From: Acidiflorens sp963841945 | GTDB taxonomy: Bacteria > Acidobacteriota > Terriglobia > Terriglobales > Acidobacteriaceae | Direction of reading: 5' to 3' | Length of the DNA: 64,000 nt | Assembly (NCBI GenBank): GCA_963841945.1 | Contig: CAWJFC010000006.1 | Location: 468,411 to 532,410 of the forward strand | Shown: piece by piece, positions 46,801-53,933 of the stretch | Numbering within the stretch: the first letter of the stretch is position 1 | Layout: every line of letters starts with the position of its first letter | The notes under the pieces: generated by a model | Database searches by the model: none | Seen by the model: the letters and a program-made list of their open reading frames with translations, nothing else | Told to the model about the DNA's origin: nothing | Program-made: the position numbers and the translations under genes

Positions 46801-47156
46801 TGGTCGTCGATGACGATGTCCGGAATATCTTTGCGCTTAGTAGCGTGCTCGAGCGCCGTGGGATGACTGTACTGACGGCTGGAACAGGCCGACAGGCAAT
46901 CGCGATGCTGGAATCAACTCCCGATGTCGCAATTGTGCTGATGGATATCATGATGCCGGAGATGGACGGTTACGAAACGATGCAGGTGATCCGGCAGAAG
47001 GCCACGCTGCGGCGTCTGCCGATCATTGCGCTGACGGCGAAAGCGATGAAAGGTGATCGCGAAAAATGTCTGGAAGCGGGAGCATCGGAGTACCTGGCGA
47101 AGCCGGTCAATACCGACCAACTGCTGTCGGCGCTAAGGATGTGGCTGCACAGGTAA
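40842..47156 (+). CDS. Giant poly-HAMP hybrid histidine kinase with three receivers (Nik1/Os-1-like)
   Basis: A cytoplasmic protein of 2,104 residues without membrane helices. After ~230 residues of diverged HAMP, ten exact 92-residue units follow (each with EVTRVAREVGT, GTWKDLTD and QVRNIAEV), plus a half unit. Then come GAF (~1210-1360), a coiled coil, HisKA with the phospho-His in NMSHELRTPLN (H1439), HATPase (~1550-1665) and three receivers. The receivers start near residues 1717 (VEDDPHYAR), 1838 (VVEDNPAEQF) and 1985 (VVDDDVRNIF). ATG 40842 has AGGAG upstream. The unit closely resembles the HAMP repeats of fungal group III osmosensing kinases. It is followed by a REC-kinase fusion, 54 bp away, that may share the phosphorelay. 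Confidence 0.95.
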   Translation: MKKSDRSAVATISKGDDVEANSKSNGHSRPDTAPPELVAILASLRTMRDGDFSVRLPGSWVGLSGKIADTFNEIVAANQQMAQELKRVGQVVGKQGKTRERTRFHESRGAWGEMETSVNTLVEDLLRPTTEVTRAIAAVAQGNLTQTVRLDVDGRPLEGAFLRSAEIVNTMIQQLGVFTAEVTRVAREVGTDGKLGGQAQVPGVAGTWKDLTDSVNSMASNLTGQVRNIAEVATAVASGDLSRKITVDVRGEILQLKEAINTMVDQLRSFASEVTRVAREVGTDGKLGGQAVVPGVAGTWKDLTDSVNAMAGNLTAQVRNIAEVTTAVARGDLSRKITVDVKGEILELKDTINTMVDQLNAFAGEVTRVAREVGTEGKLGGQAQVPGVGGTWKDLTDNVNFMASNLTGQVRNIAEVATAIASGDLSRKITVDVRGEILQLKETLNTMVDQLNRFAGEVTRVAREVGTEGRLGGQANVPGVAGTWKDLTDSVNSMAGNLTGQVRNIAEVTTAVARGDLSRKITVDVKGEILELKNTINTMVDQLNAFAGEVTRVAREVGTEGKLGGQAQVPGVGGTWKDLTDNVNFMASNLTGQVRNIAEVATAVARGDLSRKITVDVKGEILELKDTINTMVDQLRSFASEVTRVAREVGTDGKLGGQAQVPGVAGTWKDLTDSVNSMASNLTGQVRNIAEVSTAIASGNLSKKITVNVSGEILLLKETINTMVDQLNAFAGEVTRVAREVGTEGRLGGQANVPGVAGTWKDLTDSVNSMAGNLTGQVRNIAEVTTAVARGDLSRKITVDVKGEILELKNTINTMVDQLNAFAGEVTRVAREVGTEGKLGGQAQVPGVGGTWKDLTDNVNFMASNLTGQVRNIAEVATAIATGDLSKKITVDVRGEILQLKETLNTMVEQLRSFAAEVTRVAREVGSEGRLGGQANVPGVAGTWKDLTDSVNAMAGNLTAQVRNIAEVTTAVARGDLSRKITVDVKGEILELKNTINTMVDQLNAFAAEVTRVAREVGTDGNLGGQAKVPGVAGTWKDLTDNVNVMAANLTEQVRGIVKVVTAVANGELTKKLTVNAKGEVAALAETINNMTDTLATFADQVTTVAREVGVEGRLGGQANVPGAAGTWKDLTGNVNLLADNLTNQVRAIAEVATAVTKGDLTRSIQVEASGEVAELKDNINTMINNLRLTTERNTEQDWLKTNLARFTGMLQGQRDLTTVGRMILSELAPLVNAQQGVIYQMETEESAGMVLLSAFASDGGDGHLRRLKLGEGLVGQCASEKRRMLISGLPENTIPIRSGLFEAVPRDVIVLPVLFEDRVKAVIELASLNAFTASHLAFLEQLTASIGIVLNSIEATMQTEGLLKQSQQLATELQTQQRELQQTNEQLAQKAQQLAEQNVEVERKNQEIEQARGALEEKAKELALTSKYKSEFLANMSHELRTPLNSILVLGQQLGDNPDGNLTAKQVEFARTIHGAGTDLLNLISDILDLSKIESGTVSVEAEEVFFGSLLEMVARPFRHEAENKRLVFEVHSDPHLPRSLVTDAKRLQQVLKNLLSNAFKFTEEGGVRLSVSAAASGWSGDHQILGAAASVIAFQVSDSGIGIPSEKQRIIFEAFQQADAGTSRKYGGTGLGLAISRELANLLGGEIQLTSVPGKGSTFTLYLPQSYVGPSSMSASEHRISSPAAPIQLASLAVSDAPVDPVPDDRENLQPDDSVLLIVEDDPHYARVLCDLSHDKGFKVLVAMRGAEALDLAREFHPTAVSLDVFLPDMLGWTVLNHLKQDPSTRHIPVQMLTLDEDRHHGLARGAFSFVTKPTTPQGLEIALTRIKEYATPRRKRLLVVEDNPAEQFSIQELLGDDDIDVTVASTGGEALAAVSKEPFDCAVLDLRLPDMSGFEVLERLRDMPSLSDLPVVVFTGRELSSEEDAHLHTLARSVVVKGVESPERLLDETALFLHRVVANLPPEKQRMLDRLHRSDDALLGKKVLVVDDDVRNIFALSSVLERRGMTVLTAGTGRQAIAMLESTPDVAIVLMDIMMPEMDGYETMQVIRQKATLRRLPIIALTAKAMKGDREKCLEAGASEYLAKPVNTDQLLSALRMWLHR
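41538..44297 (+). repeat. Ten tandem 276-bp coding repeats (HAMP units)
   Basis: Units begin at 41538, 41814, 42090, 42366, 42642, 42918, 43194, 43470, 43746 and 44022, each exactly 276 bp with no indel. Units 4 (42366) and 7 (43194) of this count encode identical protein and are near-identical in DNA, which points to an 828-bp (three-unit) duplication. The last unit is the most diverged. Confidence 0.95.
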
Positions 47157-47210
47157 GTGCCAGTTTTCGCAATCAGCTTTGTTGAATGCAAGTGCGGAGA
47201 GGGAACAGCG

Positions 47211-48308
47211 ATGAGCCAAGTCGACAAGGTGAACATCCTCATGGTAGACGACCAACCCGCGAAGCTCCTGACGTATGAAGTCATGCTGGCGGAGCTGGGC
47301 GAGAACCTCATCAAGGCCAATTCCGGCAGGGAAGCGCTCGAGCATCTTTTAAAGACTGACGTCGCTGTAGTGCTGATGGATGTCAGCATGCCGGAAATCG
47401 ATGGATTCGAATTAGCGGCCCTCGTTCGGCAACATCCTCGTTTTCAGAGGACAGCGATCATTTTCATCTCAGCCGTACATTTGACCGACCTGGATCGTCT
47501 CAAGGGATACCAGCGCGGCGCCGTGGATTACATTTCCGTTCCAGTCATTCCCGAACTGCTGCGGGCAAAAGTCAGCGTATTTGCGGAATTGCACCGCAAG
47601 ACGCTGCAGTTGGAGACGCTGAACCGCGAACTGCGCCGTCTCTCCACCCGGCTGATGACGGCGCAGGATGAAGAACGCCGCCGTTTCGCCCGGGATCTCC
47701 ACGACGGTCTCGGTCAGGAACTGGCGGCTGCCAAGATCATGCTCGATGGACTGCTGCAACCGTCGGCTTCACCGGATAGAGAAAAAGTGATCTGCGAGGC
47801 AAGTGAAATCGTTGATGGTGCGATTCAGCAGGTCCGCAGTATGTCTCATCTGTTACATCCGCCGTTGCTGGATGAGGGCGGACTGTTTTCGGCGCTTCGA
47901 TGGTTCCTGGAGGGGATGACGGAACGCACCGGGATACAGACTTCATTGGATTTGCAGCCAACCGAGTTTCCGCGACTCGCCCCCAACCTGGAGACGGCGT
48001 TATTCCGAATCGTGCAGGAAGCTTTGACCAATGTGTTCCGACATTCGGAGGCGCGCACGGCTCGCGTAACACTGGTACAAAAGGAGAGCAGCCTTTTGCT
48101 TACGGTGCGGGATGACGGCAAAGGGATCGGAGAACAGACGGCGCAATTGCGGCCCGGGAGTATCGGCGTCGGCATCGGTGGGATGAGAGAACGCGCGCGA
48201 GAGTTGGGCGGAGAATTGCGGATGATCAACTCCCATCCCGGCACGATCGTAGAAATCCTCATTCCGGCAATGATCGCCAGCGCCGAGGAGACACTTGCGA
48301 CGGCGTGA
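47211..48308 (+). CDS. Receiver-HisKA_3 sensor kinase (hybrid, N-terminal REC)
   Basis: Residues ~5-125 are a receiver domain (NILMVDDQPAKLLTYEVML, VVLMDVSMPEIDGFELA). A coiled linker leads to a HisKA_3 dimerisation domain with EERRRFARDLHDGLGQELAAAK, where His is the phospho-acceptor. SHLLHPPLLDEGGL and the NarX-type HATPase (ALTNVFRHSEA...DDGKGIG...GGMRERARELGG) follow. The ATG at 47211 has GGAGAGGG upstream; an earlier in-frame start at 47157 is less likely. No membrane segment is present. It is likely an intermediate between the poly-HAMP kinase and a NarL-type output. Confidence 0.93.
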   Translation: MSQVDKVNILMVDDQPAKLLTYEVMLAELGENLIKANSGREALEHLLKTDVAVVLMDVSMPEIDGFELAALVRQHPRFQRTAIIFISAVHLTDLDRLKGYQRGAVDYISVPVIPELLRAKVSVFAELHRKTLQLETLNRELRRLSTRLMTAQDEERRRFARDLHDGLGQELAAAKIMLDGLLQPSASPDREKVICEASEIVDGAIQQVRSMSHLLHPPLLDEGGLFSALRWFLEGMTERTGIQTSLDLQPTEFPRLAPNLETALFRIVQEALTNVFRHSEARTARVTLVQKESSLLLTVRDDGKGIGEQTAQLRPGSIGVGIGGMRERARELGGELRMINSHPGTIVEILIPAMIASAEETLATA

Positions 48309-48418
48309 TCGTCAAGTTCGGTCCGCGGGCGACACCGCGGGTTCCAGTTAACTTGAGACCGGAGTTGTTGCCGTAAATGGATTGCATACCGCGTGATTCG
48401 GGCAGATGAAATCAGCCT

Positions 48419-49990
48419 ATGGCCGAGATGACCAGCAAGAGTGCATCTAGCGTCGCGATTTCACCTGAAGTCCGCGGCCCAAGTAGAGCCGAGGGCGCTA
48501 CCGCATCGCCGTTCTCACTTGCTGCCCGAAGCATGGTAGCGCGGTATGGATACGCGATCATCGCCGTGATCGCGTCATTGTTTTTACGGCAACTGTTGGA
48601 TCCCCTGCTCGGCCCGCAAAATACCTACCATACCGCCTGGGCAGCCGTCGTCTTCACATCGTGGTATTGCGGCCTCGGCCCAGCCCTGTTGTCGGTGGGC
48701 CTGGCCGCTGTCGGATCAGTCTATTATTTCGTGCCTCCCGTTCATTCGTTCTCGATTGAAAGAACGCAGGACAGGTGGGGATTAGTCGGGTTCCTTCTGT
48801 TCGCCACCTTGATCGTACTGGTCGGTGAGGCGAACCGACGGTCGATGGCCAAACGCGACGAAGCCGAACGAGCGGCCAGGGAAATCCGAGATCAGCTCGA
48901 AGACCGCATCCGCGAACGCACCTGGGATCTCGAAAGGAAGACAGCGGAGGTGGAGCAGCAGGCGAGGCTCCTGGATTCGGCGAACGACGCCATCTTCGTC
49001 CGCACGAGGGACAGCAGGATTACTTACTGGAATCGGGGAGCCACGCGTCTGTACGGTTGGCAGGAGCACGAGGTGCTGGGCAAAACCACGCACGATGTTC
49101 TGCAAACGGAGTTTCCGGTTCCGATCTCGGACATCCTTGATTCGGCCAATGACTCTTGGGAAGGAGAACTTCGGCACCGTAAGCGGGACAGTAGTCTTAT
49201 AGTCGTCGCGAGCCGCTGGACGACGCTGAGGGACGCAAAGGGAGAAGTCACCGGCTGGCTGGAAATCAATACCGACGTTACATGGCAGAAAAAGTCAGAA
49301 GAGGCTGCCAGAAGACTCGGCGGCCGCCTCCTGCAACTGCAGGACGAAGAGCGGCGCAAGTTTGCGCGGGAGCTGCACGACGGAGTTGGTCAGTATCTGG
49401 CAAGCATCAAGATATTCGTCGAAGGGGCGATGCGGACCGGCACCCTCTCGCACGAACAGAGAGAGTTGCTGGCGCAGAGCGTGGATGCAGTCGATCGATG
49501 TCTGATTGAAACTCGCACCGTCTCCCACTTGCTACATCCGCCGTTGCTCGATGAGGCGGGGCTCGCGTCCGCGATTCAATGGTATGCGGAAGGCTTCTCG
49601 GGCCGCAGCGGAATTGATCTCGACCTGAGTCTGCAACCGGATCTTTCCCGTCTGCCAAGCGAAGTCGAAATTACTCTGTTCCGCGTGTTGCAAGAGGGCC
49701 TGAGCAATATTCATCGGCACTCGGGCGCGTCGCGTGCCGCAGTGAGCATCTCGATTCAGGATCGGCAAGTGCGAATGCAAATTGCAGATTCGGGCTGCGG
49801 GATTCCAGAACAGAGGTTGCGGCAGTGGCGGGAAATGGGCGCGCCCCTGGGCGTCGGGATGGCTGGGATGGTGGAGAGGACTCGCGAATTGGGCGGAAGT
49901 TTCGATGTCCAATCCGATGAGACTGGGACGACGGTGACGGTAGTGATCCCAGTCGGGGCCACGCTTCAGAAACTCCAGTCGAGCGCGTAG
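48419..49990 (+). CDS. Membrane sensor kinase, DUF4118-PAS-HisKA_3-HATPase
   Basis: Four short helices form a KdpD-like DUF4118 sensor (YGYAIIAVIASLFLRQLLDP, NTYHTAWAAVVFTSWYCGLG, LSVGLAAVGSVYYFVPP, GLVGFLLFATLIVLVGE). A coiled coil and a PAS domain (SANDAIFVRTRDSRITYWN, YGWQEHEVLGK) follow. The kinase core then carries EERRKFARELHDGVGQYLASIK, SHLLHPPLLDEAGLASAIQW and GLSNIHRHSGA. It belongs to the NarX-type family, as does its neighbour at 47211, 110 bp upstream. No strong ribosome site is seen at ATG 48419; ATG 48428 is an alternative start. Confidence 0.93.
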   Translation: MAEMTSKSASSVAISPEVRGPSRAEGATASPFSLAARSMVARYGYAIIAVIASLFLRQLLDPLLGPQNTYHTAWAAVVFTSWYCGLGPALLSVGLAAVGSVYYFVPPVHSFSIERTQDRWGLVGFLLFATLIVLVGEANRRSMAKRDEAERAAREIRDQLEDRIRERTWDLERKTAEVEQQARLLDSANDAIFVRTRDSRITYWNRGATRLYGWQEHEVLGKTTHDVLQTEFPVPISDILDSANDSWEGELRHRKRDSSLIVVASRWTTLRDAKGEVTGWLEINTDVTWQKKSEEAARRLGGRLLQLQDEERRKFARELHDGVGQYLASIKIFVEGAMRTGTLSHEQRELLAQSVDAVDRCLIETRTVSHLLHPPLLDEAGLASAIQWYAEGFSGRSGIDLDLSLQPDLSRLPSEVEITLFRVLQEGLSNIHRHSGASRAAVSISIQDRQVRMQIADSGCGIPEQRLRQWREMGAPLGVGMAGMVERTRELGGSFDVQSDETGTTVTVVIPVGATLQKLQSSA

Positions 49991-50187
49991 ACGGAGGCGG
50001 ATTCCACGCACGTCGTTTCTGCCGTACTTTGGCACCCGGGCCGACGCCAACCCCGAGCAGAAAAACCATCGCTCGCGTGGGCCAATCCCTCTCGAGTGGT
50101 GTTGAATTGAATGTCTTCGGTCTTCCAACCTCAGACTATCGGTTGACTTGTGTAGAGAAGGAAGAGGATCCGCGTACGGCCGATGTC

Positions 50188-50601
50188 TCAGGCGTTTCGA
50201 GGGTATCCCAGCTGATGGCGGCAGAGAAAGAAGGATTCGCCACGCAGCAGAGTCTCAATGCAGGTAAACACCATTGTCAGGTCTCCTTTTGAGAGCGTGC
50301 CGGAGAAGCCGGCCCCACGCGCCAGATCCACTAGCTGCGGGGTGAGACAGATGGTGCAAAGCAGGATCGGAATACTGGGGGACACCTTGCAAATCTCGCG
50401 AGCGGCCTCGATGCCATTCTTGCGGGGCATCAGGAGATCCATGACGACAAGGTCTGGAGCAAGTTCCTGGGTCTTGTGAACCGCATCTTCCCCGTCGGTT
50501 GCTTCCCCGCAGATTTCCCATCCCGAGTGGCTGCAGAGCAGGCGCCCCAGGCAGCCCCGAATAATTGAACTGTCATCGGCGATCAGAATACGAGTGGCCA
50601 T
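50188..50601 (-). CDS. Single-domain response regulator (receiver only)
   Basis: The 137-residue protein is a NarL-type receiver: ILIADDSSIIRGCLGRLL, VVMDLLMPRKNGIEAA with the acceptor Asp, and LCTICLTPQ in place of the usual T/S loop. It ends at the receiver boundary with no HTH. ATG 50601 has GGGAG upstream. The unusual lack of a KSD/KP Lys turn (here LSKGDLT) is compatible with function because Lys is retained. It is convergent to the DUF4118 kinase gene. Confidence 0.85.
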   Translation of the reverse strand: MATRILIADDSSIIRGCLGRLLCSHSGWEICGEATDGEDAVHKTQELAPDLVVMDLLMPRKNGIEAAREICKVSPSIPILLCTICLTPQLVDLARGAGFSGTLSKGDLTMVFTCIETLLRGESFFLCRHQLGYPRNA

Positions 50602-50828
50602 GATAAAGCTCCCAGATCGGACGGAGGCGCATTTCTGGCGGTCTCGCCGGCCCGGCACTGAATACGGATCGTCGTGAATGCCTATTTGCGATTGTGGCGG
50701 GTGGCGACAGGCCGATCAATAGGGCATTTGCTGTAACTAAAAGGAAGACAAGAACTTTTGGAACGTCATTGTCGCCGATCATGATGTGGCTGATCGTTGG
50801 GCGAGAATCAACCCACTGCTCCGCCGCG

Positions 50829-50921
50829 TTGGGGACATTTCGCGGAGACTCGCCACCCTCGACTTGGATCTATCGAGTGGCGGTGAATACGGTTCTGATG
50901 CACTTCCGCAAGAACTGCCGA
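50829..50921 (+). pseudogene. ECF sigma factor fragment (region 2)
   Basis: A 31-codon stretch, LGTFRGDSPPSTWIYRVAVN..., matches the sigma factor at 37880 at 23 of 30 positions and then stops resembling it. No start, no region 4 and no upstream region-2 helices are present. It is a relic of a paralogous gene. Confidence 0.8.
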
Positions 50922-51023
50922 CAGTGTATTCGAGGTATAGGGTTTCTTTCGGCCGGCTACGTGGATTACTCGATGAAGGTGGCGGCGTCTCTCCGCATCT
51001 TATAACGAGTTTAAGGAGAATTC

Positions 51024-51176
51024 ATGTCAACCATTTTGCTCATCATCTTAGTGCTGCTGCTGATTGGCGCTCTTCCCACCTGGCCGTACAGTAGTGGCTG
51101 GGGTTACTATCCGAGCGGCGGGCTGGGGGTGGTGGTACTGATTCTGGTTATTTTGCTGTTCACAGGACGTCTCTAG
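51024..51176 (+). CDS. DUF3309 small membrane protein (50 aa)
   Basis: The protein starts MSTILLIILVLLLIGALPTW and continues PYSSGWGYYPSGGLGVVVLI, the exact DUF3309 pattern: two hydrophobic segments joined by a WGYYPSGG loop. AAGGAGAATTC precedes the ATG. It is too short for many gene callers. It sits between two gene relics yet looks intact. Confidence 0.93.
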   Translation: MSTILLIILVLLLIGALPTWPYSSGWGYYPSGGLGVVVLILVILLFTGRL

Positions 51177-51178
51177 GA

Positions 51179-51613
51179 TTAAACGGGAAACTTCCGGGAA
51201 GTGGTCTCATTCGGAATCAGTATCGGGAGCTGTCTGGGACCTTCTTCGGACGGAGAGGAAGAGGTCCCCTCGGGGGACGCTTGTACGAACCCGTTGCGTA
51301 CGGCGTACAGAACGAGTTCGCTGACGGAGTGCAGTCCGAGTTTGCCCATGATGTTGCTACGGTGCGTCTCTGCGGTCTTTACGCTCAGCCCCAGCAAAGC
51401 AGCCGCCTCCTTGGTGCTCTTGCCTTCCGCCAGCAACTGGATCACATCCCGCTCCCTCTTGGTGAGCGTCTCCTTGCCCACCGCTCGACGGTTGCCTCTA
51501 AGGTCCGGGCGCAGTATGACCTGACTGGTTTGAGAACTGAAGTAAGTCGAGTTCCTTTGAATAGTCTCGACCGCGACTACGAGTTGGCGGGCTGCGTCCA
51601 ATCTCGTGCCCAA
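51179..51613 (-). pseudogene. NarL-family response regulator remnant (HTH only)
   Basis: The frame starts with the last helix of a receiver (DAARQLVVAVETIQRNSTYFS) and has a full LuxR HTH (LTKRERDVIQLLAEGKSTKEAAALLGLS...HRSNIMGKLGLHS). An in-frame TAG sits just upstream of TTG 51613. Compared with the regulator at 39093, the receiver is missing. It may still make a short DNA-binding protein, but no ribosome site is visible. Confidence 0.75.
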
Positions 51614-51893
51614 TTTTGACTTCTACCGCCCTACCCGTCCACGAGTACATACCGGAGATGCTGTACGTTTGGTGGCGAACACAACTGAGACAATACTCCC
51701 TCCCCCAGCGTGACAAAATTACTGGCTGCGCCTCGGTAGCGAGGCCGACAAATCAGCGTGTGACTAGGTAACTCACTGGCGGGACTGCGGTTCTTCGATT
51801 TTCTCCGGATGGAATGTCGTTTGCATGACCAAGTCTGGGACAGATGATCGGTGGGGCGCCTGGAGTTCGATTTCTTCTGAAGGAGACACCATC

Positions 51894-52034
51894 ATGTCTG
51901 CGGAAAACCGAACCTGGCAGGAATTGTGTGAAGCGGCCAGCAAAGAACCGGATTCAGAGCAGTTGATGACACTGATTTCGGAGCTGATCAAGGCCTTGGA
52001 CAAACGTAAGCTGCCTACGACGCCGGCGGCATGA
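51894..52034 (+). CDS. Conserved 46-aa hypothetical protein
   Basis: Encodes MSAENRTWQELCEAASKE, then SEQLMTLISELIKALDKRK, a small acidic helical protein type that I associate with Acidobacteria. GAAGGAGACACCATC precedes the ATG; the longer frame from 51825 is not supported. The function is unknown. Confidence 0.8.
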   Translation: MSAENRTWQELCEAASKEPDSEQLMTLISELIKALDKRKLPTTPAA

Positions 52035-52239
52035 GTCTAGCGATGCAAGTTTCTCTGTATTGTGGCTGCGTCCTTCCACCTGACAGCATTTTCGATTAGC
52101 TGTTTTCCGCTGTATCCCCAAACCATCCTCAGGACTGCAATATATTGAGAAGATCTGATATGAATACGCCATTCGTCGACACTGCTCTCCAGACGGGAAA
52201 GGAACATGCGACCCCTCCTCGAGTGGGCAGGAAACCCAC

Positions 52240-52803
52240 ATGGTTCAGCTGTACTCGGATGATGTTTTACTGCTCGATACAATTTGCCGATTCATCGGCG
52301 GAGCGATCGCGGTAGGGGATACGGGGGCGTTGTCATTGCCACAAAATCGCACCATGATGGCGTGGCGGCGCGCTTGGGAGCCCGGGGTCTGGATACTGCG
52401 AAGGCGATTAGCGCATGACGGGGTCCGACAATGACCGTCAGATCGAGCCCTTCCTGAAAATGTGCGCGCAACACTCAGGCGTTGTTTCCAGTGAGAGCTA
52501 TTTCGGACTGAGCACGATGGAAGAGCGCCTTCGGACCATCGTCGAGCTTCAGCAGAAGACGCAGGCCCTGGAGAATGCGCTCAAGCTACGGCAGAGCGGG
52601 AGCGGTTTCGGTTGCTGGTCGAGGCCGTACAGGAAATGCAATCTTCATGTTCGACCCGGGCCATGGGGGCAGCAATGCTCCGGAGTGGGACTGCGAGGCA
52701 TGAGTGAACGCATGAGATTGCCTCTACAGAAGAAGGCACCACGGTAAGAGCCGTAGTTCCAACCCAAGCCGACGGGACGGCCACCGGTGTGAAGTCTGCC
52801 TAG
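52240..52803 (+). pseudogene. Decayed MEDS-PAS-histidine kinase gene
   Basis: Pieces of one sensor kinase follow in order but in different frames. First is the MEDS start VQLYSDDVLLLDTICRFIGG (52243 on), then after a shift VVIATKSHHDGVAARLGARGLD. Next is the MEDS end EPFLKMCAQHSGVVSSESY...ERLRTIVELQQK, then the PAS start RFRLLVEAVQE/AIFMFDP. Finally come the HATPase C-terminal GVGLRGMSERM and EGTTVRAVVPTQADGT, with the stop at 52801-52803. Internal deletions removed most of the MEDS, PAS and kinase core. Confidence 0.8.
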
Positions 52804-52921
52804 AGCTTGCTTCCCGTCCGAATGAGTTGTGTCCCATACAACTTGGGTGGTTAATCCTGCAACCAAATGTCCGCTGAACTGAATTGCAATCGCGCCCCCA
52901 GGGCACGTTAAGGAGGATTTC

Positions 52922-53104
52922 ATGGCAGGCGATCCGAAGAAGAATCCTGATCAGCAATACGGAGAGCCGGGGAAACAACGACGGGAACAATCGGAACAGG
53001 GTCACAAAAACCAGCAGGACCTCCCGAAAAGGAATCCTTCCCGACAGGAGCAGGGCGAAGCACAGGATGATCAGCAGCAGGGCGGACAGCGCCGCGCCTC
53101 GTAG
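52922..53104 (+). CDS. Q-rich disordered small protein (60 aa), paralogue of 6323-6580
   Basis: AAGGAGGATTTC precedes the ATG. The product is hydrophilic, Gln/Lys/Glu-rich and ends RQEQGEAQ...GGQRRAS, matching the C terminus of the 85-aa protein at 6323. No hydrophobic core exists. It is followed by an lmo0937-type sequence and the paralogous 71-aa membrane protein. Confidence 0.78.
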   Translation: MAGDPKKNPDQQYGEPGKQRREQSEQGHKNQQDLPKRNPSRQEQGEAQDDQQQGGQRRAS

Positions 53105-53186
53105 GCTCAACCCAATCCCACTAGCGAAGGGGAGTCCGGCGCGGACGGACTTCCTTCCATCGCGATGTGAACTGGAGGAACAACAG

Positions 53187-53336
53187 CTCTGGACAATCTT
53201 CGTAATACTTCTTGTGCTGTGGCCATTGGGGATGGTGGGCTCGTACACTCTGGGCGGTTATATTCACATACTCCTCGTCGTGGCACTGGTGGTGGTGCTC
53301 ATCGGTGTGATTCAAAGACGGAGCCTGGTGTCATGA
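53187..53336 (+). CDS. lmo0937-type small membrane protein, start codon not obvious
   Basis: The frame reads LWTIFVILLVLWPLGMVGSY and then TLGGYIHILLVVALVVVLIGV, the lmo0937/DUF5670 layout, which normally begins MLWTIF. Here GGAGGAACAACAG is followed directly by CTC TGG, with no ATG, GTG or TTG in frame. A one-base loss (ATG to AG) would explain it; CTG at 53172 is in frame but unlikely. Its TGA overlaps the ATG of the next gene. Confidence 0.65.
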   Translation, partial: LWTIFVILLVLWPLGMVGSYTLGGYIHILLVVALVVVLIGVIQRRSLVS

Positions 53337-53548
53337 AGAACCTTGCCCTGGTTGGAGTCCTGTTGCTGGCGCTCGGATTGCTGTCTCTCCTTGTGCCGAT
53401 TCCTCACCGTGAGAACCACGGTGTAAAGATCGGCGATGCCAAGATCGGTATCCAGACCGAAAATAGCGAAACGCTGCCGCCCGCAGTGGGAATTGTTCTC
53501 CCAGCTGGCGGAGTCCTCACTCTGGTTCTTGGATCACGCGACACCTAA
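53333..53548 (+). CDS. 71-aa two-helix membrane protein, paralogue of 6689-6904
   Basis: Begins MKNLALVGVLLLALGLLSLL, then VPIPHRENHG, a loop with GDAKIGIQT, and a second helix from PPAVGIV. It has the same length (71) as the copy at 6689 with 25 identical positions and no gaps. It is coupled by ATGA to the lmo0937-like frame. A role in envelope stress is inferred from its company. Confidence 0.8.
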   Translation: MKNLALVGVLLLALGLLSLLVPIPHRENHGVKIGDAKIGIQTENSETLPPAVGIVLPAGGVLTLVLGSRDT

Positions 53549-53598
53549 CCAGACGCCAGTCGTTTCTAAATCGTCAATGCCGTTGAAATGAGGACACC

Positions 53599-53844
53599 AT
53601 GGCTGAAAAACCGAGCGTGACGTTACCTGGAACCGTAGAGAAGATCATCAAGCCGCCCGACCCCAAAGAGCCTGAAAAGGCACAGATCAACATTCAGAAG
53701 GGGGCGGATCCGCTCTACAAAGAAATTCGTATTGAGAACACTTTGACCGACGAACATGGGAAAGAGGTAAAACTCAAACCGGGCGCAAAAGTGGAGGTCA
53801 CCGTGGAAGCGGACCCGTCCGGAATAATCCCAAAGCCAGTGTGA
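53599..53844 (+). CDS. Conserved 81-aa hypothetical protein
   Basis: A hydrophilic beta-rich protein, MAEKPSVTLPGTVEKIIKPP, later LYKEIRIENTLTDEHGKEVKLKPGAKVEVTVEAD. It has no signal peptide or helix. I recall similar proteins in Acidobacteria, but their function is unknown. The start is preceded by GAGGACACC. It closes the small-gene cassette. Confidence 0.82.
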   Translation: MAEKPSVTLPGTVEKIIKPPDPKEPEKAQINIQKGADPLYKEIRIENTLTDEHGKEVKLKPGAKVEVTVEADPSGIIPKPV

Positions 53845-53933
53845 CGTCTAACAGTGGGAAGAGTCATCGTGGTTTGCCGCTTCCACGACCTTAACAGGGA
53901 CAGTGAGACTCTCCAGAGGTTTGGAGGTTAGGT

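Noticed and set aside
51730..51745. Hairpin GCCTCG-GTAG-CGAGGC
   Set aside because: No T-run follows on either strand, so it is not a convincing terminator.
52884..53336. 150-aa plus-strand frame covering the Q-rich gene in another frame
   Set aside because: Only its last 49 codons look like a protein (lmo0937-type); the rest is a shadow of the 52922 gene.
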